Assembly: GCA_023362775.1 (NCBI GenBank)
Contig: JALMGJ010000014.1
Location: 124,001 to 188,000, forward strand
Length of the DNA stretch: 64,000 bases
Direction of reading: 5' to 3'
From: Charina bottae
Lineage: Eukaryota > Chordata > Lepidosauria > Squamata > Charinaidae
Within the stretch, counting starts at the first letter, position 1. Each line of letters starts with the position of its first letter. Positions 10,875-26,049 of the stretch are shown piece after piece. Below the pieces are notes generated by a model. The model saw nothing but the letters and a program-made list of their open reading frames with translations. It had not been told where the DNA came from and did no database searches. The position numbers were made by a program, and so were the translations under genes.

Positions 10875-11318
10875 CCTGCTGTGGGGAAATCAGCCCAGGG
10901 TGCCCCAGGCAGAAAAACAAAGTTTGCAAATGCAGAATGTTCCCCCAGTGGCAAGTCTGCTATTTAATGATACAGGACCTCCAAACCTTGGAGCTTCCTA
11001 GATTTTTTAGGACCCTTCAAAGGAATCATTACTAGGCAACTATTATTGCGTGTGTGTGTGTGTGTAAGTGGGGACTTGTGTGCTCATGTGTTGGTGAAGG
11101 CAGTCCAAATGGAACGATCCCTTACCCATTGCCAAATAAGAGGATAAACAGGGCAGAGTTTTGTATACAATTGGTTAATTTATGTTTAGTAATAAGTAGA
11201 GATGGGAACACTCATTATATCTCATCGCTATAGGTTTTGAGACCTCCAGTTTTAGGATTTTCCCCCTTTTACTTGGTATTTTAATATCACAAATATCACT
11301 GTCAAATGCTAGCATCCC
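10875..11318. other. Unique sequence with short (GT)n
   Basis: No gene. A (GT)9 run lies at about 11049-11066. Confidence 0.5.
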
Positions 11319-11392
11319 TTATTTTATTGATTGATTGATTTGTCATATTTATTTACCGCCCATCTCATGTACGACTCTGGGCGGTTCCCTTG
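11319..11392 (-). mobile_element. CR1/L2-type LINE 3' end (antisense)
   Basis: A short TTGA tract, then TTTATTTACCGCCCATCTC and GACTCTGGGCGG, the reverse complement of the LINE terminus at 537-657. Nothing further upstream in the element can be recognised. Confidence 0.55.
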
Positions 11393-12168
11393 CCGTCGGA
11401 GTACTTGATTAGGGTTCGTTAGTGCTCTGCTTTCTCTGGCAGTCCAGCTCTGTAACTATCTGTGCTGCTTCCCCGGAACTGTCCCCACCCAGCATTTATT
11501 CCATTTCTCTTTTTTGCAGTTGAAATGTCACTTGCCTATAAGGAACAACCCTCACCTATCAGGCATAGCAGCCTTGTAAATAAATCCTGAAAAGTTGCAA
11601 GCTTGAAGCATGTGTGGAAAGGATCTTCTGAAGATAATAGGAGAAACTTCAACCTTCTGCAATAGCTTGCACACTCACAAGTAAAACGATGCTCAGAACA
11701 GCAACAAGAAAATCACAGTGGAAAGCGAGTCCTCTGTTCCCAGGGCATCAATATCATGCCTCTTTTATTTTCCTCCTCCTCCTTTGTATATCCCATAGCC
11801 TATGCAGGTCACACGCTGCATGAATTTGCAAAGGTGTCTCTTATCTCACACACAAGGAAGTAGATGTAGGAAGTAAGGCTCAGATCATTGGGCTTTGCAT
11901 GGTTTTTTTTCCCAGGGAAATTTCTGTGCTGGTATTTTTGAACTGACTTGTTCAAATCTATAAGAGATTGCTGTAGCTAATATCACTCTCAAACTTTCTG
12001 AAATGTGTAAGAAGAAAATAGATCTCTCTTTTCAGATCACAACACAACCCTTTGGGCCAATATGAAGGCTGTCCCTGTAGTGTATTGAATTTTTAGCATC
12101 TTGCTGCATATTCTGTCCAGTTCTAGGAAAAGTAAATGTGTTTTGGAGTAAGTTTATGAATTTATGCC

Positions 12169-12174
<6 letters not shown>
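11393..12174. other. Unique non-coding sequence
   Basis: I see no exon, RNA gene or repeat. Confidence 0.45.

Positions 12175-12246
<72 letters not shown>
12175..12246. repeat. (GA)36 microsatellite
   Basis: Perfect GA repeat of about 72 bases. Arg-Glu and Leu-Ser repeats in overlapping frames come from it. Confidence 0.97.
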
Positions 12247-12248
<2 letters not shown>

Positions 12249-12494
12249 TGGATGAGAGTTTTGGTCTGTTTTTTTTCCTGAACTTAATGTGGTTTTACAG
12301 TGATGGTGTGCATGCATCATTACACCGTTATAGAAATGATGCAAATGTGCAAAAATTACAAATAATTAGTGTCATTTTCATGGTGATATCATGAAGTGTG
12401 TGATTCCATCACGGTTTGTACCATGTTGTGCAACATATATATCCAGGTCAGTTACAAATCAAGCCAATCCATTACAACAAAGCTCACTTTGTTT

Positions 12495-12845
12495 TAAGTA
12501 TTCATTTATTTGCATTGTTTGTATCCCACCCCAATTCCAAGACTCTGGATTTCACAATATACCATGAAAAGCACAATTTAAAACAATGTAACAGCATGAC
12601 ACCAACACCTGAAAAATGTGGCACCACAACTGTTCCAAAGCCCACTGAAGAAAAGTGGTTTGGATGGCTTTGCAGGAGGCCAACAACGAGATGGCCCAAC
12701 ATGCCTCCAAGGGCAAAGTGTCTCAAAGCTTTAGGGCAGCCACAAAGAAGCCCCTGCTTCTGGTTCTAAGCTCCATCTCTTGGGGTTGGGACTATAAGCA
12801 GCACCTCCCTCAATGATCTCGTATGATGGGAAGAATCATTATGAG
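12495..12845 (-). mobile_element. CR1/L2-type LINE 3' UTR (antisense, decayed)
   Basis: Begins with a decayed 'ttcatttatttgcattgtttgtatcccacccc' terminus, then A-rich sequence and a stretch matching the usual 3' UTR, with phrases such as 'gtttggatggctttgcaggaggccaac' and 'agctccatctcttggggttg'. This fits an old insertion. The frames within it are not genes. Confidence 0.45.
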
Positions 12846-12993
12846 GAGACAGTCCCTCAAATACCATGGTGTGGCACCATGTTGGTCGTGGTTTGGTTAT
12901 TTTGGGACTTAGTGTGTGATATGTCTCAGTGTAACATGTCGGCCTAGGAAAGGGCCAGTTTGGCCAAGCGATTCAATCTTGTGTACATGCAGC
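12846..12993. other. Unique non-coding sequence
   Basis: Nothing recognised before the templated insertion. Confidence 0.45.
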
Positions 12994-13050
12994 CTCTCTG
13001 ACTGTGACTGTAGCTTGAATCATGTCAACTGGATTTCTCTCTGACTGTGA
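12994..13050 (+). other. 29-bp templated insertion flanked by 14-bp direct repeats
   Basis: The 14-mer CTCTCTGACTGTGA occurs at 12994-13007 and again at 13037-13050. Between them lie exactly 29 bases (13008-13036) identical to positions 203-231, in the same orientation; counting two chance bases the match is 31. No poly-A tail or inverted termini are present. A staggered break filled with a copied patch, or a tiny retrocopy, would give this structure. Confidence 0.9.
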
Positions 13051-13685
<635 letters not shown>

Positions 13686-13944
13686 CTTCTAAAGCCTCTG
13701 GCTAAAACAATCTGTTTTTCCTCATGAAAAAGAGGAACTGTTACAAGAGGAAGGAAGGCTGTTAATTTCCAACCCCCTCCACAGCTCCCCTCTACCTCCA
13801 AGGTCCTGGGATATGGGATGTGAGAAGCTGCAGACAAGGCACGGAATGAGAGGCAGGCTGGATGTGCTCTGGAAACAACCAAGAGTTGCTCGTTAGAGTA
13901 CTGATTAGCAGCACAGCAGGTGACAAAATAACAAAGCATTAGCA

Positions 13945-14208
13945 CAGAGCTTTCCAAACTTTTCATGTTGGTGACACACTTTTTAGACATGCATCATTTC
14001 GCGACACACTCTTACAGCAGGGCACAAGGCAGGCAGTAGGACCTGCACGGAATCCTGGCAGGGCAGGTTTGGAGGCAGCAAGGCACAAGGCAGGCACTAG
14101 GACCTGCGCGGAATCACAGCAGGGCTTGGAGGCAGCAGCAGCCGCGACACACCCAGACACTGCAACCGTCACACTAATGTGTCCCGACACACAGTTTGGA
14201 AAGCTCTG
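13945..14208. mobile_element. hAT-type MITE with internal tandem duplication
   Basis: Termini CAGAGCTTTCCAAACTTTT and (reverse complement) CAGAGCTTTCCAAACTGTG match the element at 10596. Flanks CATTAGCA (13937-13944) and TATTAGCA (14209-14216) are an 8-bp duplication with one change. The middle contains two imperfect copies of a ~60-bp unit beginning near GGCACAAGGCAGGCA (14030 and 14080), absent from the other copy. No transposase. Confidence 0.8.
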
Positions 14209-14216
14209 TATTAGCA

Positions 14217-15471
14217 AGTCATTCAATACTGGACAGAGTCTATCACATGTCCAAGTTCACCCATAATGCTCAGCCAGGCTTTCCAAACAATGGGTTATTA
14301 ACCCAAGTGCAATGCCCCGGTTTGCACTTCATGCTAAATGACAGTGGTCAGGAGATCATGCTAAGCCAAAATTAAACAAAGTGTATTACAAGCGTTGACT
14401 TATTAGGCAGCCTCCTCTCGATGGCCATGCAGGAGCTTCAGAGCCAACTATGCTCGTGGGGGTTGTGATCGAAGTCCCTTTGCTCAGGGGAACTGTGTGC
14501 TGTAACGATTCTTTTGATTGCATACAACTTGTTCCAGTTGCAACCTGCTCTCTCTTTCCTTCTTCCTCCTAGCTCTCTTTACTGAGTACCAGCCTCTGTT
14601 TATGGAAGTGCTGAGTTGTGCTTGGGGCTCTACGATCACTTCTCATTTAACAGACATGTTCCTCCCCCACCCCCGCAAAAAACAAACCCAAAAAAAAGCC
14701 CTTCCAAGATGGTTGTACAGAATTCTGGACCAAATTCACAATTGGTTTTTAGAGTCCCATTTAGTAATATGATGTTCTGCTGACTTTTTCAGCAGGTTTC
14801 TAATTTGCATTGTCCTGATACATAGGCACAGAAACAACTGATCTTTGGAAAGCATTAAAAACCATAGGCTAACATTTCAGTTTGCCAGACGTGAATCAAC
14901 CAAGATTGAGAGTTCCTCTGGTGAGGATTAGGAACAATTGGAAAGAAAGGGGGAAAAATTCCCCTAGAAGTAAACCAGAGCTGATTTGCATTTGTTGGTC
15001 TACAAAAAGGATAGAACAGTTTAAAAACAAATCTGCTTTCCCTTTGGAACCTCTCCTTAAAATTCTAATTAGCGACTCATATTTATCCTTAGCCAATCAT
15101 CTTTGAATTCACAAAGCTGAGCAATATTAAAACCTTGTTATAAATGAGAAAGAAGGAAAGAAAGAACAAGCCTAGCCTAGAATATATATTGATATCTTTT
15201 CTTCAACTCTTTTGATTTAGAAATAATATTTCCTTTTCAAAGAGTGATGGTACAAAGAACATCTAACTTTCACAAAAAAGTGGAAGAGAGATTTTTGGCA
15301 AAATAAAGAGACTTGCAGAAAGAGCCAAAGTTGCTGTTTAGAAGAAGAAATCCAAACATATCAGATCATCCCCAGCTGAGGCAGCTCAGAGGTCACACAC
15401 CCATCTTGTTGGATGAAGCCATACAGATATCTCAAAAGCATTCATATATTTGGTGATCTTTGGGCTGGCCA
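14217..15471. other. Unique non-coding sequence
   Basis: No exon or recognisable repeat apart from a trace of the CTCACAC-type dispersed element near 14320-14345. Confidence 0.4.
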
Positions 15472-15513
15472 AGGTAAAAACCTATTACCTATAGGTAAAA
15501 ACCTATTACCTAA
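15472..15513. repeat. 21-bp tandem duplication (two copies)
   Basis: A unit starting AGGTAAAAACCTATTACC occurs at 15472-15492 and 15493-15513, differing at most in the last base. It is an isolated two-copy duplication. Confidence 0.85.
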
Positions 15514-18300
15514 TAAGAAAAAGTTGCATTGTTCACATTTCCTCTTCTTTATTAATATTAAAAGTGTATATGTGTTAGAATAGATCTTCTTAACCAAACA
15601 GACCTAAGATTCCAGTTTTCAAAATGCAACTGTTCCCTTCTGAGCAAGCTCACCCGCTTTCCATAATGAATCCAAGTTCTCCAATCGCTTGCTTGATATC
15701 CTGGGAGGATGGTCCAGATTCTCCCCTCTTCTTGCAGAGCAAACCTGGCAGATTTATTCCCTAATAACAACGGGGAAAGATTTGCATTGCAGGGCAGTCA
15801 AGTTGGGGATTTATTATGTGAGATAAAGCAGATGTTTATCCACGTTTGCCAAGCTAATTACATGAAAAGAACTTGCCTTCCTGGTGGGTATAGAAGGGGA
15901 TTGTCATAAGCTATTTGATTAGATAAAGCTGGGGCTCTAGAGCAAAGAAACAATACAGCAATTATTTCTGGGAGAATGGAAAGTTTAGATAAATGGAATT
16001 GGATTTCCCCCTCCCCCTGCTTTTTTAAATCTTTGGGGATCAAGCCTTCTCAATTTTCTGGGTCAGTTTGGTGGATGGAAGTCCTCTTCACGTCCTTTTT
16101 TGTGGCTTTCTTCAACCTGCTGTTCCCTACTCTATGCTGGTTTGGGGATTTGGACAGTTAAAATCCCACCCATGTGAAGGTACCTATGCAGGGAAAGAAG
16201 TTTTGTTGAGTTCCTTGTGTTTTGCTCTCAATTCAGTGAGTAGAAAAGTGTAGCTTCAGAAAAACATCTGACCTTGTGTTCTGGCCTTAAGGCATTTCTG
16301 CCCGCACCCTTAAGTTGCTTTTTCCCAGGCTGAAAGCAGATAGAAATTAAGCAGTCTTACGAAATTGCCATCCGGATTTCAATCGATTTTTCAGCTTTGT
16401 TCTCTCCAGATGGTGGTTGCCACAGCCCCTGGAAGATGAGTTCCTAAGCAGAGGAACCCCTTTACCCCTCTCACCAATGGGGGAAAAGGAAGTGGCAATG
16501 ACTTTTTTTCCCATGGGCAGGTCTTGGAGGGCATTATATGAGGGGCTTATGTGTATGAGCCCCCCTCCGTTGACTCCCTCTTGTATCTGACACCATCCCA
16601 TCTGGACTAGTGGGCCAGGAGAAAAACCAAGTTACAGTTCTTCCTGTCACTTGCGCTAGAAGGGGAAACTGACAGAACTGTTGTCAATTTCTCTCTGGAA
16701 GAAGAGTAGTTCATCATTTCACTAGTGACTAGTCCACCAGTGAACCTGTTTTAAAATAAAGTCCAGTGGTTCACCATCTTCTCTGACTATCTCTCATTTT
16801 CCCTAACCATTGGTACACCAGTGGCATATGTGGGTAGGATCCAGTGAAATGGTGTTTCAGAGCACCACTGATCAGAAATATAGAAGGAAGCTGACTTCTG
16901 GCTATCAAAGCTCATGGGATTCCAGCATCTTCCTCCACTTGATTGTCATAGATCTAATTGGCAAGGTCTAATTCTGATTTAACCAAATTTTAGTGGATAA
17001 AACCTGAGCATCTGTTCTTGAAACTTAATACTGAAGTGTCAACATCGCATTGTTGTTGTAAGGTGAGGGTTTTTTTAAAAAAATAATTTGGTATCTCAGT
17101 TGCATAATTTTATTGATTTCAGTAAATTGTAATCAGCAAAGAAGAGCTGTCACTAAACTGTCCTTTTTTATACCTAAATGCAGCAATATTGCCTTTAAAA
17201 GCCAACAAAACCGTCTTTATAACATTGTACCAATTACATTGCACAGAGAATTTATCTTCTTCACTGTCAGCTGTTCCTCAAGGGAACCTTGTACTAGAGG
17301 AAGAGGAGGGAATAATTACTAAATGAATGTCTTTCCATTTTGCCCCCAAAAAGCTAAGCCGCAGTATGGTAGTTTAACTTTCAAGATGTCATTTCCTTTT
17401 CTAATTGTTGCTAAATATAAATATGTGAGTTGTAGTTCAAAGGAAATAGGGCAGTTCTGTGCCAAACTCAACCAGGATTTAGCTATTACACAATTGGGAA
17501 GTTCAGTTTAATACTGTTCTAAAAAGAGGGCCTCTGAACGTATGCAGAGCTTGCTTTTCTTCAATCCTGATCTAAGTTCGGGGTGAATAATTTGGGATGA
17601 TTGAGGACAAGCCCTGCAAAAGACTAGTTCTTTATCTAGGATGCTTTGTATCTGATAGAACTAAAATAGAATTGGAAAGAGGAAGTCTTAGATTTGCTTG
17701 CAGAATATGAAAGCACCTTTTCCTAGTTTAGATTCTGTTTAAAACTTGTAAAATATGAAATATTTACCAAAATGCTTTTGATTTTTTACAATTTTGAAAA
17801 TGTCACTGACTACTATAACATTTAACATTTGGATGCAAGTAGTTAGTCTTGGCTGAATTTTGTTTACAGCTGCATTCCTGTACTCAGGGAAAGGTCATTC
17901 TCAAGAGCTGGCCGATGCCTTTTTATCCACTGCCAGTTAACAAGGCTTATCGTATCTCCAAGTGGTGTTGTGTAGCTTTGAAGCACTTTGAAGTACATGG
18001 TTAGCCACAGTAGTTGGAGGCACAGTTGTTTGGATAAAGGTTGTTGGGTGTTCCAGGTTGACTTCTGAGCATCATGAATAATAACTGGAATACAAGAATG
18101 CTGTAGTTCCCTTTAGCTACATGATTAACTAGACAACTGTGAACAAAAAACAATAGCAGAGAACACATTTGAAATTCAGAGTTGGTTGGAAGATTTTTCC
18201 TGGTTGTTATCCAATGTAATGAACTGCATCTCAGGCACATTAAAATGCTCTGGGTGATTTTGTATATTAATTATCATTCAGCGTCTTATTCATTCTCCTT
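15514..18300. other. Long unique stretch without a supported gene
   Basis: About 2.8 kb with little recognisable repeat content. I looked for long frames, splice-flanked exons and repeats and found none convincing. It may be intron or intergenic DNA. Confidence 0.45.
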
Positions 18301-18605
18301 AAGAACATAAGCAGTCCCTTGCTGGATCAGACCCCTGGTGCATTGAGTCCAGCAGTTGTTCTCCCAGCAGCCGACCAACTGCACAAGGAAGCCCGCTGGT
18401 TCCTCAGCACACGGCCTTCAGAGGCAGCCCCACTGCCATTGAGGCTAAGAGTTCTGGATCCCCGGGGCTTCCATGAATTGGTCCAACCCCTTTTTGAAGC
18501 CAGACAAGCTGGTGGCCAGCACCACATCTTGTCGCAGCGAATTCCAAAGTTGAATTACACATTGGGTAAAAAAATATTCTGCCTTCTTTCAAGTCTGTAT
18601 ATAGT
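18301..18605. mobile_element. CR1-like amniote interspersed repeat
   Basis: Opens with AAGAACATAAGCAGTCCC, then CTGGATCAGACCCCTGGTGC and, further on, 'tccatgaattggtccaaccccttttt' and 'ttccaaagttgaattacacattgggt'. These match a very widespread amniote repeat that I associate with CR1-type LINE 3' regions. Family and strand are uncertain. Confidence 0.5.
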
Positions 18606-19404
18606 TAAGCATGATTCCATTTTTTAAAACTACCTGTCAAATGGGATTGGCTTCAGGGAGCTGTTCCCACAAGGACAGCCAGAAACCATTTAAAATAGGA
18701 AGATAGTTCACATGTCATGTTCAGCCACAATGTGTTTAACTGTGGCTTATTCAGTGAATCACAGTTGTCTGGGTTTATCCATCATGGTTGACAAGCCACA
18801 GTGACTTGGGTTAGCATTACACATGACTGGACACCACAGTAAGCACATGAAGGCTTAGCATCAGCCCCAGCAAAGCTTAGCAAGTCTCGAGAGTCTCCCA
18901 TTGTGTCGAGTCCTGTGTTTTCTGCTCAAAAGGCCAAGGGTTGGTTGGGCATTATCTCCTCACTGCTCTCTTCCAGCTCCGGTTCTTTGACAATGCAAGC
19001 ATCCTCCCCATCCCATTAGCAGCAACTCTTGTGACTCTTCCACTGTTTGAACCAAGCCCAGTCAACCAGCTCCTTTTGTTGAACACCACTGCTAGACGTC
19101 TGTTCTCTGACAGTCCAGGGCTCTATATCCATAATTGCTGAGAACATGGGTTTCTTTTCTGTTCACTTTAGAGATTTCATTTATTCTACAGCAATCCCTG
19201 CCTTAGATCTCTTCCCTGCTTAAGGACAGCAGGAAGCAAGTTGAAAGGCCCCGAATTAACCACATAACCCTCTTCACAAGGCCAGCTCTGCCGCGTACTC
19301 TAGGATTTAATTAAATTCAGTTATTTTCTGGTTGCAATTAATTGCGCGGAGCAATGGGAAATACAACAGTAGACAAACAGATTTTATCTTCCCGCAAAGA
19401 AAGA
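18606..19404. other. Unique sequence; dispersed element at 18700-18865; possible CNE at 19145-19380
   Basis: Positions 18700-18865 hold decayed copies of the 'ttcacatgtcatg...cttagca' motifs seen at 31085. From 19145 the sequence is non-repetitive, with several homeodomain-like TAATTAA/TTAATTAAAT sites, so it is a candidate conserved non-coding element. Confidence 0.3.
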
Positions 19405-19497
19405 AAACAGGAGCCTTTATTTATTTATTTGTTTGTTTATTAGATTTGTCACCGCCCATCTCCTCCCACTGGAGGGACTCTGGGCGGCTTTTGCTGG
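19405..19497 (-). mobile_element. CR1/L2-type LINE 3' end (antisense)
   Basis: TTTATTTATTTGTTTGTTTA tract, then 'gtcaccgcccatctcctcccactggagggactctgggcggc', the reverse complement of the common LINE terminus. Confidence 0.6.
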
Positions 19498-22316
<2,819 letters not shown>

Positions 22317-22418
22317 TTTATTTATTTATTTATTTATTTGAATCAAATCACTTTCTCCCAGTTTTACAGTTATATACAGATTAGGGGCAGACCTAGAGGC
22401 ATTATGAGGGCTTTTATT

Positions 22419-22449
<31 letters not shown>

Positions 22450-22645
22450 TTTGTTTGTTTGTTTGTTTATTTATTTATTTATTATTTCAATTTATTCCCC
22501 GCCCATCTCCCCTGCAAGGGACTCTGGGCGGGTTACAACAATTGAAGGTTTAAAAACTATACAAAAACAATATCTAAAATACATCCAATAAATACAATCC
22601 AGTATATCCAATACATCCTTTTCCATCTCACAGTCATTTTCTCCT
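22317..22645 (-). mobile_element. CR1/L2-type LINE 3' end with TTTA/TTTG arrays (antisense)
   Basis: A first ATTT tract lies at 22317-22340. A second array runs (TTTA)n to (TTTG)4 to (TTTA)4 over about 22413-22482, then TTCAATTTATTCCCCGCCC, CATCTCCCCTGCAAGGGAC and TCTGGGCGGGTTACAACAAT. The copy at 50295 shares this terminus almost word for word, so both belong to one subfamily. Confidence 0.7.
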
Positions 22646-24300
22646 GGGAGAACTTGTCAAGGAATCCCCCTGCCATGCTAGATTTTGGAGCTCTCATTTT
22701 GCACAAGCTGGTCAACCGGTCATCCCACTCTTTGATGCATTTGAATTGCTCTTCCAATTTGTGGCTTTGATGGAGTCACATAAATGGAGCCCATTTTGTC
22801 AGTTGCTAGCTTGTGTATTGACACTTCCCCGTCTGTCGCAAGTACAAAGCACACTCCCTCTCTCCCAGCCGTAATCTGGTTTCTTGATGTCATGAAGCAA
22901 GACATGGGCAGCTTTCTTGTCCTACATCTCCCTGACTTGCTTTGCATAGGACTAGTGCAAGAAGAACTTGGCAAAGTGCTTCAAGGCAATATTGCCATGG
23001 CCTAAACAGATGGTGGACAAGAAGACAGTAAATGTGATACATAAGAAGAAGAGCAAAGATCCAGGTTGATCTAACTTTTGATGTCCATTTTGCAAACATG
23101 GATGGAAACTCTGGCAGACTTAGGAAAGAGAGAACCCCATGAGAGTGAGGCTGTTCTAGTGCTAGAAGGTGAATGCAGAGAAATCAGTGGGGCTCAAGTG
23201 AAGGTTGCTTTGTCCAATCACTATCCAAATAAGAACCTCCTCACCTGGCTGAAGCTTGCAAACTTTCTCAGATCTTGTTTGTTCTTGCAATTTCAGGCCA
23301 GGAAAGGATACAGGAAGGCCGGTTCTTCACAAGACAACAGCTTTTTCCTATTGTTCAGGAAGCAGTACTTTGCTGAAACCCTCCATTATCCAGAATGATT
23401 ATTGGGTTTTGTGTATTGGGCCGTTTTATTTCTCCTGGGACCAAAGACTTGGTTGTTATCTATCCTAGCAAGTATTGTTCATGTCGAATAGGACATTAAT
23501 CTTCCTCGATATGAAGGCAAGCAGAGAAGGTGCTGCTACTATCTGCCGCCCTTGTTAACACCCAGTCAGGCTTTATCACAAGAAGGAAATTAATTCCCAC
23601 ATAGATATATGGCCATGTGCAGCCTGGCGACCCATGTAAGAAGAAGATGTGCCCCACCATTCAAAAGGGGGAGGAGAATGCCTGTTTAACAAGTCACATC
23701 TGCTGCTTTGCCGTTGCCCTTGCGGGTAGTCCTAAAGAAAAGATGTCTAAAGCAGCCACCATTTCTGTTTAAATTAGTCCAGTTAATTGACTAAGGATAT
23801 GAGAGAACCTGCTTTGGTAAACCAGAAGCACTCACAAGGAATAGTAAAGTGTACTAAAGCAAGTAGTTACAGGTTTAAGGAAGATTTTTTTTTAAAGGTC
23901 TCTACATAGAATGATGTCAACTTAATGCATCATTAGGCTACAGCAGGTGAGTTAACATTATCTATTTCCAAAAAACCCTCTCAGCTGTTTATAGCATCAG
24001 AATAGAGAGTGTGTGCTTTATTCTAGTGACGCTTAGCAGAAAATGTCTGTCTGTATGGGGAGGGGGGATTTTATATTAATAACCCCCCAATCAGGAGAAC
24101 CCTGGCAGCACCTTTTCCAACTAACACATTTTATTATGTTTAGGTCTTTTAATAATATTTATGAGTCAGAAAAGCTGCCGTCAGACTCCTCCTGGTTTTG
24201 TTTTGTTTTTTGTTACGATAGACTAATTCGACTCTCCTACTACAATGTTATTAATGCCCAATGAGAGAGGCAAATTGTGATGCAGATGCTAATTCCAGAA
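22646..24300. other. Unique non-coding sequence
   Basis: No supported exon. The minus-strand frame at 22720-22974 is without signature. Confidence 0.4.
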
Positions 24301-24835
24301 AGTACTGCTTTTCTTTTTTGTACTGTTTGTTATTATTATTATTCTTTAATTATTGTAAGACAGGACAAAAAAAGGAAATTAAAAAAAGAAAAGAAAAGAA
24401 TACTTTAAGGATTTACAAACTATACAACTTACATCAGAATTTATAAAACGTTAATTGAAAAAAGGGGGGAAAGTGTTATTCTTACAAGTAACATGGAATT
24501 GGGACAGAGTTAGAGAAAATCATGCATCAGTTTACAAGTTTTTAAGAACCAATATTAAAATCAAGTTAGCAATGGACAGACAGCCAAGACAATAAGTTAT
24601 CAGTCAAATTTATGAGATATTAAGGATTAACAAGAATTTCTAACCAATTTGAAACAAATCTAATGCTTTAAAACCTTATTTTAAAAGAAACCCAAACTGT
24701 GAATGTGGCAATAGTCTGTTTCAAATCATAGTCCATAAATGGTTTCCAAACTAAGTTAAAGTTAGTTTTATTTATTATTATTTATTTAATTTATTATTTA
24801 TTTAATTTATTTATTTATTTATTTTAATAGTTTTG
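24301..24835. other. AT-rich block, possibly an old L1-type 3' region
   Basis: A- and T-rich sequence with ATT, AAAAGA and TTTA runs and no ORF. The texture resembles reptile L1 3' UTRs, but no diagnostic sequence is visible. Confidence 0.3.
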
Positions 24836-24919
24836 GACTTATTTTGTAGATGTGAAGTTATTTCTGACATTGCATACAGAAGTGCTGCTTTTCTGTTGCA
24901 GTTGCAGCCCTCTGGAATA

Positions 24920-24958
24920 GCGCACGCACACATGCATGCACACGCACATGCACACACA
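24920..24958. repeat. 39-bp alternating purine-pyrimidine tract (Z-DNA prone)
   Basis: Strict Pu/Py alternation made of CG, CA and TG steps (GCGCACGCACACATGCATGC and onward), a form able to flip to Z-DNA under supercoiling. Confidence 0.8.
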
Positions 24959-25129
24959 GACACACCTTAAATTAAAGACTGACCCATCAATCAAGTCTAT
25001 TACAAAGTTCTGGAAGTTACTCAAAATGAAGATCTTCCAGAAAGTGTTTGGTGGTTAATACGCTGTCAACGTCTTAATAATAATAATGATAGTAGTAGGT
25101 ATTGTATGCATATTTTTTCTTGTTTGTTT

Positions 25130-25262
25130 TCGTTGGAAGACCTGGAAGACCAGGTTAAGGACAGATCATCATGGAGAAAATAATCTACTGTATCTATGTG
25201 GTTACTAAGAGTCGACAATGACTTGATGGCACACAATCAATCAATCACAGTTTCTGGCTTGG
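25130..25262 (+). mobile_element. RTE-type LINE 3' end fragment
   Basis: Contains 'gacctggaagaccaggttaaggacagatcatcatggagaaa' and AAGAGTCGACAATGACTTGA followed by 'tggcacacaatcaatcaatc'. The first part translates to a decayed DLEDQVKD-SSWRK stretch matching the end of the copy at 38160-38660. Severely 5'-truncated. Confidence 0.65.
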
Positions 25263-26007
25263 CACTATATACAAACCTCTGGCTTGTTCAAAAGTCATGA
25301 GTAGAAAATCTTATGTATTCTGTGTGAAGGCCATGCTGTCGAGTATCCTGGGTGTGTCATCTACTTTGAGCCATTCTATTTTGTCTTGTCCTCACTCCTG
25401 GTTCTCTAATACAAACTGACAGGATGGCTGTGCCACAATGATAGATATCTAGATGGAGGAACTTTGGACTGTACCAACTGCTCCCTTTTGGGAATGACCA
25501 TTTCCATCAATACAGCTGCAAATAGATCTAGGTCAGTGGGCAATCAGAAGCTTTGAGAAGGCTGCAAATTATAAGTGCATGAATTGCCCAATGAATAGCA
25601 GTATGTTCATCTGCTCGCCCAGGACTCCCTGCTCCAGTCTCCCCACTACGGGGCTTATTGTGGGAGAGGGATTGTCATCCAAAACATCTGGAGGACATCA
25701 TGCATGGAAAGACTGGTCTGTTTCCTTCCTCCTCCTCCTCCTCCTCCTCCTTCTTCCATTCTTCTAGGATGGGGAAACACCTGATTTGCAGCAGCATCCC
25801 AACTTTAAAAGTCCTCCTTACCCAGGACTTTGACTGTTCTCTTTTGGTGGCCACTGGCCAGATTAAAAGTTTTCTGTTCACCTTGGCATTAAAAAAAATG
25901 CTTTAGGAGTGCTTTGGGTGTTTGTACTCTCAGTTTTTTTACATTGAAGTTTAGGTTTTTATTGAATTGAATGTTCAGTTGGTGCATACATTCTGAAATC
26001 CTTATGC

Positions 26008-26049
<42 letters not shown>

